Shown: in pieces, positions 14,701-21,777 of the stretch | Numbering within the stretch: the first letter of the stretch is position 1 | Layout: the number at the start of each line of letters is the position of its first letter | NCBI GenBank assembly: GCA_031549625.1 | Contig: JAVBPK010000050.1 | Location: forward strand, 1 to 33,075 | Direction: 5' to 3' | Source of the DNA: JAISXK01 sp031549625 | GTDB taxonomy: Bacteria; Bacillota; Clostridia; Christensenellales; CAG-138 | DNA length: 33,075 nucleotides | Program-made: the position numbers and the translations under genes | Notes under the pieces: generated by a model | The model's input: the letters and a program-made list of their open reading frames with translations, nothing else | Database searches by the model: none | What the model was told of the DNA's origin: nothing

Positions 14701-16336
14701 AGTACGTGCTGGCGGATGTATCCGTCAACGCGGGAATATCCTGAACCTCAGCCCCGTCCATAATGTTCAGTGCCATTTGTGCCGCCAACGCGCCCTGCCT
14801 GAACGCATCGACATACTTACCGCCAACCTGCCCGTAGCCGATCGTAGTATCCATCATGCCAAATACGGGTGCGTTCGCATTTTGGGCGATGCCCGCTTGC
14901 ACTTCCGCGACGGGATAGTAAGCGCCGTTTTTATCCACACAATACATGCCCGTCAATATCAGCGTGTCGGGCGGCAGCGCCCGGATAGCATCATACAGTT
15001 CGTTGAGCGGTAAATCGTCATTGTAGGAAACGTTTAGCCTTGATTCATATGGCCGAAGCGACCATGCCATTTGGCGCTGCCATGCCCGACCGGATTCATA
15101 ATGGTCGTTGATGACGTATACATTCTTTGTCTGCGGATAAAGTTTCAGCATAGCCTCTATGAGATCCTTGACCGGCAAAGTCTCCAGCGTGCCCGTGGCG
15201 TATTCGCTCAATCTGCGTATATCTTTCTCGCTATAGCCATTGATGCCGCAAAAAACAACAGGCAATCTTTGAAAGAGTATGCTGTAATTGTCCAACACAA
15301 AATCCAGTGCGTTATCATCGGACGCAATAACAACATCCGGCCGGTCATGCATAAAGCTGGTTCTAATCAAGTTTGTGATAGAGTTTGAGCGGCTTCTATC
15401 ATTTAATAAGCGGTTAGAGTTCAGATACGCGCTATAGATAACGATTTCCTCGCCGTTAGCCTGCAAAGTGGACTGTAGGCCCTCCGTCAGCCGGCTATCC
15501 CAATCCATATCCGGGTAATAGGAAGAAATATGCAATACTGTTTTTTGATCTTCTGATAGTTTTTGCTGATTGAGGATCTTCTCATACGTGCCATTCTCTT
15601 TCATATTGCGCAATACTTGCGCCATCGGTTCAACAAGAGCCGCGTATTTTTTATTCAAATAGGCGTAAGAGAGGAGGGAATCTACTTCCCCTACCTCACT
15701 GAGATTTTCTCTCAGTATGGTTCTTTGGCGGGAAGAAGAAGATACCACAACAACATCACACTCACCCGTTTCCAGCGCTGTGTAAAGTTCATCCAGGCTT
15801 GCTTTGTTGATTCGCTGGGCAACGCCTTCCGGCAGGTGCGCATCAATATATACCTTCTGGAACAAATATCCTACGCGCAGGCCGTTAAAATCATCCCACG
15901 AATCCAGATGATAGTTTTTCCCTGTCAATGCATAGCAGCAAAAGCTGACGCTAGCAATCGGTTCTGGTACCATAATAAGATTTGGATAATCTTTTTCAAT
16001 ACCAGCCGTCTGGGTTGCAAGCCCGGCCATCTCGCCACTGTTCGCCTTCATGATAGCCGAAGCCATGCCGGAGGCTTCCGTGGTGACCTCATAACCCAGC
16101 TCTTTGAAAATATGATAATATAAACGGTCTATGGTAGACGGTTCGTCTGTATTGATTGAAATGCTCAAGAGTTGCACATCGTCTTTTGCCAGCGCCGGAG
16201 CCGCGGTAAAAAACTGGCTCGCGCAAAGGATAAACGACATTACAACAAAAAGCCAACACCTTCGCTTGCGCATGGTGTTGAGCGTATATGTGCGCGGTTC
16301 ATGAGCTAGCTTATTATTGATGGCCCGTTCCTCCAT
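11738..16336 (-). CDS. Hybrid sensor histidine kinase with two extracytoplasmic binding domains, two receivers and an HPt domain
   Basis: This 1532-residue protein is a complete phosphorelay in one chain. A signal sequence ends near ALA at residue 50. Residues 51-260 resemble an SBP_bac_3/PBPb domain and about 266-560 an ABC_sub_bind-type periplasmic domain. A membrane helix lies at about 583-606, then a coiled coil (610-645) and two PAS-like regions (about 645-745 and 755-875). HisKA carries H905 in SHEIRTP. The ATPase has N1023 in its N box, DTGMGM and GTGLGMSI. Receivers have D1200 and D1334, with partner lysines K1251 and K1387. The C-terminal HPt has H1474 in LHKMKGAAGN. It is divergent from an amino acid ABC operon, and no response regulator is near. 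The start at 16336 lacks an upstream ribosome site; M22 (16273) is the other candidate. Confidence 0.93.
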   Translation of the reverse strand: MEERAINNKLAHEPRTYTLNTMRKRRCWLFVVMSFILCASQFFTAAPALAKDDVQLLSISINTDEPSTIDRLYYHIFKELGYEVTTEASGMASAIMKANSGEMAGLATQTAGIEKDYPNLIMVPEPIASVSFCCYALTGKNYHLDSWDDFNGLRVGYLFQKVYIDAHLPEGVAQRINKASLDELYTALETGECDVVVVSSSSRQRTILRENLSEVGEVDSLLSYAYLNKKYAALVEPMAQVLRNMKENGTYEKILNQQKLSEDQKTVLHISSYYPDMDWDSRLTEGLQSTLQANGEEIVIYSAYLNSNRLLNDRSRSNSITNLIRTSFMHDRPDVVIASDDNALDFVLDNYSILFQRLPVVFCGINGYSEKDIRRLSEYATGTLETLPVKDLIEAMLKLYPQTKNVYVINDHYESGRAWQRQMAWSLRPYESRLNVSYNDDLPLNELYDAIRALPPDTLILTGMYCVDKNGAYYPVAEVQAGIAQNANAPVFGMMDTTIGYGQVGGKYVDAFRQGALAAQMALNIMDGAEVQDIPALTDTSASTYWAFDNNVIKENHIAISTLPKEATIINRPLTMKETNPTEFALIMTILAIVILGLIALVVFSGALRKKNRTLIETQKSLHTAEELLVKEEEVKAVKERLERTLEGAPLLYLLSVQNKVVETNAYSRDQLHAAVGDETGRFFADQNEHDRLYASMENESMVFGQVTELRMGGGEVHRFQLNLITVDFENQRAILLLGADVEELQMQRDRLARAEQDLRRAVEALPTPMQVYDPVADKVLFASLEFCKLFEIASFDEMENTRVYDFLQGEQSDGRPEDAIVEFLQNARLSPKATSIEWEFVVNGRRIYTIVTASGIVFSQKDCLVLHIKDITAEREKEDALMRAAAREKEANQLKSRFLVNMSHEIRTPMNAIIGFSQLALNNKDQLPEPLEVFRKIHLSAQNLLSIINDILDFSKIEAQKLDLIEAEFNLEEVIANAIMVASQHIDNKQIEMLLDLRADVPYYLIGDKTRVWQILKNTLDNAVKYTEAGRVLVRVELLEDESNDETVMICFTIQDTGMGMSDDQLSRLFVPFEQFHNGVRNNVSGTGLGMSIIHQLLELMGGSIEVSSKERVGTTERICIPFKRSEKDDTLRSSTRTTDMGNTSVLIADDDECACQIMQNLVRMLSLEPVTVHSGADAVQLATERTRKGVPFKLIILDYMLGEENGIEVAREMRAAGVAPSRFLMVSAYARQLIATEVESVGINAVIEKPFMPSTFLNTVSSCMDIPVSTLVEPEYGTFPDARVLLVEDNLLNQEVAKGTLEGFGIFASVVANGQECLELLDREEFDLVFMDIKMPVMDGITATERIRGSRWPYKKVPIVAMTANVVKEEVEKCMIAGMDGYTAKPLDLDDIYGHLCRYLSKYYQKAEKPSKDIPLHIDGFDIEGGVARFAGNKEAYFGALAKFADKVEEMVPPPESGLLAENEQETMRRLHKMKGAAGNLGADGLYESIARFEAKHREGEIDFTMYADIQKQAKALSLSVQSALPNQGA

Positions 16337-16687
16337 ATCGCAACTGAAAAACGAAACCCTTTCCGCTTATATTGTCAGCGGCACTGCCGTTTCGCCAAAT
16401 AACGCATCTCTGCTTCTATATCGCGTCAATCCCAAACGAAATAAAACGCTGGAGCATCTCCGCTGGTCTGTTACACAGGGGGCGGCGTGTCAATATATGC
16501 CACATCCATTATACTGTATAATCGACACTTTTTTCATATATATAACCAAATATTTGTAATTTTGTAAGGTATAACAATATAATAAACGCACTTTATGAAT
16601 TTGCAACTTGCTTTTACACCGGCAACGAATAAAAGGTAACAGGCAACACCGTTTCCCCATTCTTTCCCCTATTATAATAAATTTTGA
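16337..16687. other. Divergent intergenic region between kinase and amino acid transporter
   Basis: No gene is supported in these 350 bases, which are AT-rich from about 16500 onward. On the minus strand TATAAT (16513-16508) is a perfect -10 without a clear -35 and is the best promoter candidate for the kinase, leaving a leader of about 165 bases. No clear operator dyad was seen. Confidence 0.4.
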
Positions 16688-16715
16688 GTGACAAGCCGCA
16701 TAAATATTGTATAAT
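16688..16715 (+). promoter_or_regulatory. Promoter of the amino acid ABC transporter operon
   Basis: GTGACA (16688-16693) and a perfect TATAAT (16710-16715) are 16 bases apart. Transcription would start near 16722, about 55 bases before the binding-protein start. Confidence 0.6.
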
Positions 16716-16776
16716 AATGAAGATACTAATCAGAGTGCCCATTTTACGGACTATTTATTTTAGGAGGAACATTGTT

Positions 16777-17622
16777 ATGTTCAAAATGAAGTTTACAGCT
16801 TTTATGCTGGTTGCCCTGCTTCTGTTTGCTACATTCGCTGCTTGCGGCGCTCCCGCCGCTCCTGCGAAATCCGGCGAAGCCACAGAAGAATTCAAAGTCG
16901 CTCTCGAATGCAACTATCCGCCTTTCAACTGGACGCAAACCGAACCCGGTGAAGGCACGGTAGAAATTCCCGGCGGCGGTTATGCCGGCGGATATGACGT
17001 GGAAATAGCGAAAAAGCTTGCTGAAGGCCTTGGCAAAAAGCTTGTCATAGTTAAAACAGAATGGGACGGCCTGATCCCCGCCATCAATTCCGGCAAAGCG
17101 GACGCCGTTATCGCCGGCATGTCCCCCACTGCGGAGCGCAAAGCAAGCGTTGATTTTTCCGATCCATACTACCACAGCGATCTTGTCGTTGTAGTTCGCA
17201 AAGACAGCCCCTATGCTTCCGCAACCAGCCTGGAAGAACTGAGCGGCGCTAAAATCACCGGCCAGCTCAACACATTTCACTACACCGTCATCGATCAAAT
17301 AGCAGGCGTCAGCAAGCAGCCTGCTATGGATACATTCCCCGTGATGACTGTCGCGCTCACTTCCGGTAAGATAGACGGCTATGTTTCCGAACGCCCCGGC
17401 GCGATTTCCGCCGTCGCTTCCAATCCCGAGCTCGCTTTCACTGATTTTCCCGAAGGCAAAGGCTTTGCCACTTCTGAAGAGGACACGGCCATTGCTGTAG
17501 CCGTCAAAAAAGGCAACGCGGATCTCGCAAAAATCAATGAACTCATTGCTGCTATTTCCGCCGCCGAGCGCGCCACGCTGATGGAAACCGCTGTGAAAAA
17601 CCAGCCCGTCGTTGAAGAATAA
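16777..17622 (+). CDS. Amino acid ABC transporter substrate-binding lipoprotein
   Basis: This is a family 3 solute-binding protein (SBP_bac_3) for a polar amino acid. The 281-residue precursor starts with a lipoprotein signal ending FAAC, so Cys would be lipidated and anchor it outside the membrane. Family features are YPPFNW, GYDVEIAKKLA, WDGLIPAINSGKADAVIAGM, TAERK (the Arg normally grips the ligand carboxylate) and FSDPYY. Which amino acid is bound cannot be read. The ATG at 16777 has AGGAGG nine bases upstream; a longer in-frame start at 16684 lies on the promoter. The permease and ATPase follow on the same strand. Confidence 0.94.
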   Translation: MFKMKFTAFMLVALLLFATFAACGAPAAPAKSGEATEEFKVALECNYPPFNWTQTEPGEGTVEIPGGGYAGGYDVEIAKKLAEGLGKKLVIVKTEWDGLIPAINSGKADAVIAGMSPTAERKASVDFSDPYYHSDLVVVVRKDSPYASATSLEELSGAKITGQLNTFHYTVIDQIAGVSKQPAMDTFPVMTVALTSGKIDGYVSERPGAISAVASNPELAFTDFPEGKGFATSEEDTAIAVAVKKGNADLAKINELIAAISAAERATLMETAVKNQPVVEE

Positions 17623-17649
17623 CAAATAACGCCATGGAGGAGCCGCGGC

Positions 17650-18435
17650 ATGCCGGCATATAACGATTTTTTCGGTTGGATTGTCCTTTTGCTTCAAAAA
17701 TACGGCAACTTATTTATAAAAGGCTGTGGCGTGACCCTGCTTGTCGCCATAACCGGCACAATCATTGGCTTTGCCATCGGCCTGCTCGTTGCCTGCTATC
17801 GTACCATTCCCACCGACCGCATGCGCGGCTTCACAAAGGTCGCCTATAACACCCTTCGAGGCATACTGGTGGCATATATCGAAGTATTCCGTGGTACGCC
17901 CATGATCGCGCAGGCCGTGCTCATCTACTATGGTTGCCTGCAATACTTTGGCTGGGACATGTCCCCCATCCCCGCTGGCATATTTATCATATCCATCAAT
18001 ACCGGCGCATACATGGCCGAAATCATACGCGGCGGCATCATTTCCGTGGATAAAGGGCAATACGAAGGTTCGCAGTCCATCGGCATGACGCATTGGCAAA
18101 CCATGACGCATGTTGTTCTGCCTCAGGCGGTACGCAACATTATGCCGTCCATCGGCAATGAGTTTGTGATAAACATCAAAGACTCGTCCGTATTAAACGT
18201 CATATCTGTCACCGAATTGTTTTTTCAGGCCAAATCCGCCTCCGGCACATATTTTCGCATATTCGAAGCCATGGTAATTGCCTGCGCCATTTATTTTGTC
18301 ATGACATTCAGCGTAACGCGTATTTTGCGCTGGGTGGAAAAAAAGATGGACGGACCGGATACATTCACGATCCACGGCTCACAAAACATGAGCACGCACC
18401 AAATCGTGTCGCTAAACCGCCAACGCAAACTATAG
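17650..18435 (+). CDS. Amino acid ABC transporter permease
   Basis: A 261-residue polar-amino-acid permease of the HisMQ/GlnP family. It has an N-terminal hydrophobic region, EVFRGTPMIAQAVLIYYG (the conserved RGTP segment) and the EAA-type coupling loop around GMTHWQTMTHVVLPQAVRNIMP, which docks on the ATPase. About five transmembrane helices are visible. The C-terminus extends some 30 residues past the last helix with a polar tail. GGAGG lies ten bases ahead of the ATG. A single permease gene implies a homodimer in the complex. Confidence 0.94.
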   Translation: MPAYNDFFGWIVLLLQKYGNLFIKGCGVTLLVAITGTIIGFAIGLLVACYRTIPTDRMRGFTKVAYNTLRGILVAYIEVFRGTPMIAQAVLIYYGCLQYFGWDMSPIPAGIFIISINTGAYMAEIIRGGIISVDKGQYEGSQSIGMTHWQTMTHVVLPQAVRNIMPSIGNEFVINIKDSSVLNVISVTELFFQAKSASGTYFRIFEAMVIACAIYFVMTFSVTRILRWVEKKMDGPDTFTIHGSQNMSTHQIVSLNRQRKL

Positions 18436-18445
18436 GAGAAGTGCC

Positions 18446-19204
18446 ATGCAGCAGCCCCTCATTCAAATCAGCCACCTGCGCAAGGATTTTGGCAAGCATA
18501 CCGTACTCAAGGACATCGACTTTTCGGTGTCCGCAGGCGAAGTCGTCTGTATCATCGGCGCGAGCGGCTCCGGCAAATCCACGCTGCTGCGCTGCATCAA
18601 TCTTCTGGAAACCCCTACATCCGGTGAAATACTCTTTAAAGGCGTCAGCACCATGCAGCACGGCGCCACTCCGTTAGCCGAATTGCGCACAAAAATCGGC
18701 ATGGTATTCCAGCAATTCAACCTATTCAACAACATGACGGTATTGGAAAACTGCGTTGTTGGCCAGATGACCGTGCTGCACCGCAGCCGCGAACAAGCGC
18801 AAAGCATCGCGCTGGATTTTTTGCGCAAAGTCGGCATGGACGAATACATAAACGCCCGCCCTCGTCAAATTTCGGGCGGCCAGAAGCAGCGTGTCGCCAT
18901 CGCGCGCGCGCTTTCCATGGAACCGGAAGTGCTTCTATTTGACGAACCCACCAGCGCTCTCGATCCGGAACTGGTCGGCGAAGTGTTAAAGGTCATGCGC
19001 GATTTGGCGCAGTCAGGATTAACCATGCTTGTGGTGACGCACGAAATGGGCTTTGCGCAGGATGTCGCGCACCGCGTGGTGTTTATGGACGACGGCGTAA
19101 TCGTCGAAGAAGATACTCCTGAAGTCATATTCAACCACCCCAGCCATGAGCGCACGCGTGAATTTCTCAATCGGGTTTTAACCCAAAAAGCCACCCAATC
19201 ATAA
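18446..19204 (+). CDS. Amino acid ABC transporter ATP-binding protein (GlnQ-like)
   Basis: This 252-residue ATPase powers the transporter encoded just upstream. Walker A is GASGSGKS at 38-45, the Q loop is MVFQQFNLF, the signature is ISGGQKQRVAIARAL, Walker B is LLFDEPTSALD and the H loop is VVTHEM. These match the polar amino acid subfamily. TAGGAGA precedes the ATG by a suitable distance, and the gap to the permease is ten bases. A hairpin terminator follows 16 bases after the stop, closing a three-gene operon. Confidence 0.95.
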   Translation: MQQPLIQISHLRKDFGKHTVLKDIDFSVSAGEVVCIIGASGSGKSTLLRCINLLETPTSGEILFKGVSTMQHGATPLAELRTKIGMVFQQFNLFNNMTVLENCVVGQMTVLHRSREQAQSIALDFLRKVGMDEYINARPRQISGGQKQRVAIARALSMEPEVLLFDEPTSALDPELVGEVLKVMRDLAQSGLTMLVVTHEMGFAQDVAHRVVFMDDGVIVEEDTPEVIFNHPSHERTREFLNRVLTQKATQS

Positions 19205-19220
19205 ACCATGCTGAAACAAA

Positions 19221-19256
19221 AACGCCGTGCCTTCATAAAAGCGCGGCGTTCTTTTA
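19221..19256. terminator. Bidirectional terminator between the ABC operon and the lacI-type gene
   Basis: A ten-pair stem with one wobble (19221-19230 with 19241-19250) encloses a ten-base loop. On the plus strand it is followed by CTTTTATG, and on the minus strand by TTTTTGTTTC, so it can end both convergent transcripts. Confidence 0.8.
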
Positions 19257-19265
19257 TGCGCGGCT

Positions 19266-20270
19266 TTAAATATGCCTGCATGACTCGCGGATAATCAACG
19301 AGGGCGCTATGCTTTTGTGCATATGCGTCATGGCCGGATACTGTATCTTCTCCATCAACATGGTAACAGCTTCCGCCGCCATCGCCTGCTTCGGTTGTTC
19401 AATAGTGGTGAGTTTGATCTTTGGCAGATTTGAAAACGCGATATTATCAAAACCCAGCAACGAAAGCTCTTCCGGTATCGATATATTTAGCTCATCCGCC
19501 GCCTGAATAACGCCCATAGCCAGCGAATCTGTGCAGGCGAATACAGCCGTATAATCCCGATCCTGCGCAAAAAGCTCCTTGGCCAATATGTATCCGTTTT
19601 GCGCGGAGCTTTCCATCACGCGGTAATCGATATAGCGGGGCGCAAGCCCATATGTTTCGCATGCGTCGATATACCCTTGCATGCGCAGCTGGCGTGACAC
19701 TTTGGTGGAACGGCGACCCAAATAAACGATTTTGCGGTGCCCGATAGAATAAAGGTATTCCGTCCCCATAAAAGCGCCTTTGTAGTCGTCTACAGTCACA
19801 TAATCTTCAGATTTATCTTGCAGGTTTTCATTGATAAATACCGTCGGCGCCACATTCATATAAGGCAATATCCGGTCGTACACATACGCGTGGGATGGCA
19901 TCATGATGATCCCATCCAGCTGCTTTGCCACCAAAAGCTTGTATATTTCTTCTTCTTTTTCCGGTATGGCTCCGGAATTGCAAAGCATGGTCGTATACCC
20001 GTGCGACCATGCCATTTCTTCGATATAGTAAGCGATTTCAGAAGTAAACGCGCTACGGATATTGCTGACGATTAGGCCAATCGTTTTCGTTTCTTTTGCC
20101 ACGAGCGAACGGGCGATCACGTTTGCGGAATACCCCATTTCACCCGCTATACGGGCAATACGCGCCCTAGTGGATTCACCGATATCTGGGCTGCCCGCCA
20201 GCGCGCGGGAAACCGTCGTGTAAGATACGCCCGCCACTTTCGCAACATCTTTGATTGTAACGCGTTTCAT
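19266..20270 (-). CDS. LacI family transcriptional regulator
   Basis: The 334-residue protein has the LacI helix-turn-helix at its start (TIKDVAKVAGVSYTTVSRALAG), the hinge helix AGEMGYSANVIARSL and a periplasmic-binding-like effector domain ending with LLGFDNIAFSN and LTTIEQP. The ATG at 20270 has GAGG about six bases upstream; starts further up would lie across the promoter. It is divergent from the EEP/ABC operon, with palindromes at both promoters, so it most likely controls both. The effector is unknown; family members usually sense sugars or other small metabolites, which would fit a transporter for a carbohydrate-like or phosphorylated compound. Confidence 0.93.
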   Translation of the reverse strand: MKRVTIKDVAKVAGVSYTTVSRALAGSPDIGESTRARIARIAGEMGYSANVIARSLVAKETKTIGLIVSNIRSAFTSEIAYYIEEMAWSHGYTTMLCNSGAIPEKEEEIYKLLVAKQLDGIIMMPSHAYVYDRILPYMNVAPTVFINENLQDKSEDYVTVDDYKGAFMGTEYLYSIGHRKIVYLGRRSTKVSRQLRMQGYIDACETYGLAPRYIDYRVMESSAQNGYILAKELFAQDRDYTAVFACTDSLAMGVIQAADELNISIPEELSLLGFDNIAFSNLPKIKLTTIEQPKQAMAAEAVTMLMEKIQYPAMTHMHKSIAPSLIIRESCRHI

Positions 20271-20324
20271 TATGCACCTCGTTAGGCGTTTTGCCCGCTC
20301 AATCGTATGGCTTTCGAACATTTT

Positions 20325-20375
20325 ACGAAAAGTTTTCGTCTTTTGTATCATAAAACCTTTTTCGCTTCCTGTCAA
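20325..20375 (-). promoter_or_regulatory. Promoter and operator of the lacI-type gene
   Basis: On the minus strand TTGACA (20375-20370) and TATGAT (20352-20347) are 17 bases apart. The perfect 15-base palindrome ACGAAAAGTTTTCGT (20325-20339) begins at the expected start point, a classic place for autorepression. Confidence 0.75.
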
Positions 20376-20448
20376 TATCCTATCGCGCAAACCAGGACAT
20401 TCCCCTCGCCCTAAATATTATATTTTTCCAAAATTCGCGCTTATCCCA

Positions 20449-20510
20449 TTGACAAACTCCACGCGGATTATTATGCTATAAGGGCATGAAACTATTTTCG
20501 AAAACGTTTT
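20449..20510 (+). promoter_or_regulatory. Promoter and operator of the EEP/ABC transporter operon
   Basis: TTGACA (20449-20454) and TATGCT (20472-20477) are 17 bases apart. Just downstream, two overlapping palindromes TTTTCGAAAACGTTTT (20495-20510) place an AAAACGTTTT core at about +17, similar in base content to the operator at 20325. A LacI-type repressor here would block transcription. Confidence 0.65.
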
Positions 20511-20654
20511 AGAATTATTTTCTCTTGTATGTACTGCATCTAGCAACTCGTTCTTCCCGCTTCGCGCAAACGGTTCATTCCATCGGACTGCTCCATATAC
20601 CATCCGGCTCTCAAGCGCGTAATGAAATCAATGTTAACATACCGAGGTACAATC

Positions 20655-21698
20655 ATGACAATGTTTCCACAGGAACAAATTGCTGAGGCCATCCAGCGCA
20701 TGGGGAAATACGCGCATTTGGACGCGCTTTCCTGCATTCCCGCATACTTCTCCCCCCAAGTATGCAATGATTTTTCCGACAAAACAGGCCTGCCATTTAA
20801 AACCGCCGTGTGCAACATCGAACAGGGCACCCGCTTACACGCGCTCATTCCCTTTTTCCAAAACCACCCGGAGCTAAACAACGTGGATATCCTGCTTGCA
20901 AACGAATTGGATCAGGGCATGGCTCGCTCACAAAACGCCGATACACCGCAACTTTTGGCCGAAGCGCTGCAAATGAATTATGCGTTTGGCGTAGAATTCA
21001 TCACCACAAACGCCTACAAAAACGGCAATACCTATGGCTTGCACGGCAATGCCATATTCTCCAAATATAAGCTCCTGAACGCCAGGATCATCCACTTGCC
21101 AATCCAGCACGAATGGTTTGACATGCTAAACGATTCGCGCCTGGGCACGCGTATCGCCATATTCGCCGAAATAGAACCCGTCCCCGGCAAGCGCGTTGGG
21201 CTCGTGTGCGTGCATCTCGAAAACCGCGCTGCCCCCGCGGGCAGGCTGTTGCAAATGGAATATCTGCTTAACGAAGTCGAAGCGCATTTTAAAGGCATTC
21301 CTGTTCTGATTGGCGGCGATATGAACACGAACACGGTTGACGGCAACGCAAGCGGCGGCATGGATTTTTTCGTGCAAAACGAAGCCGAGCAATGGCGCCG
21401 CATGGAAGATATTCCATCCTTTGAGCCGCTCATGGAGTTTGCTGCCTCTCGCGGCTACAGCTACGCGGACTGCAATCTGCTGCGCAAATCCACGCGCCGT
21501 AAACCCATGCCTGGTGGCCATAGCATTTTGCTCAATCTGGACTGGTTTTTCCAAAAAGGTCTCACCTGCACCGATCCGGCCCGCGTGGAAACCATATTCC
21601 ATATGGCCAGCTTGCCCAACGCCAAAGAAGAGTTATCCTCCCTGGAAGGGTTAGAAATGACGGATCACGACGCCGTCACAATCACAACCACGCTGTAA
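20655..21698 (+). CDS. Endonuclease/exonuclease/phosphatase (EEP) family hydrolase
   Basis: This 347-residue protein belongs to the DNase I-like EEP fold. N54 and E56 in CNIEQG, E84 in NELDQG, YGLHGNAIFS at 127-136, H187 in VHLEN, D222 and N224 in GGDMNT, LDWFF near 295 and the catalytic D337-H338 in TDHDAV cover the expected metal and catalytic positions. The fold includes nucleases, sphingomyelinases and inositol phosphatases. The operon context with a solute importer argues for a phosphodiesterase or phosphatase acting on imported material rather than DNA. There is no signal peptide, so it acts inside the cell. The ATG at 20655 follows GAGG by seven bases and is preferred over 20622. Confidence 0.85.
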   Translation: MTMFPQEQIAEAIQRMGKYAHLDALSCIPAYFSPQVCNDFSDKTGLPFKTAVCNIEQGTRLHALIPFFQNHPELNNVDILLANELDQGMARSQNADTPQLLAEALQMNYAFGVEFITTNAYKNGNTYGLHGNAIFSKYKLLNARIIHLPIQHEWFDMLNDSRLGTRIAIFAEIEPVPGKRVGLVCVHLENRAAPAGRLLQMEYLLNEVEAHFKGIPVLIGGDMNTNTVDGNASGGMDFFVQNEAEQWRRMEDIPSFEPLMEFAASRGYSYADCNLLRKSTRRKPMPGGHSILLNLDWFFQKGLTCTDPARVETIFHMASLPNAKEELSSLEGLEMTDHDAVTITTTL

Positions 21699-21777
21699 AC
21701 GGCAAAGCGTTATCCATACGCCATTCTATAGATGAAATACAAGCCGCATATCTTGATGGACGGAAAGAAGGGATCAT

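Noticed and set aside
16744..17697. 317-codon minus-strand frame opposite the amino acid binding protein
   Set aside because: Low-complexity Gly/Ala/Phe translation, antisense to a recognised lipoprotein and spanning its promoter side.
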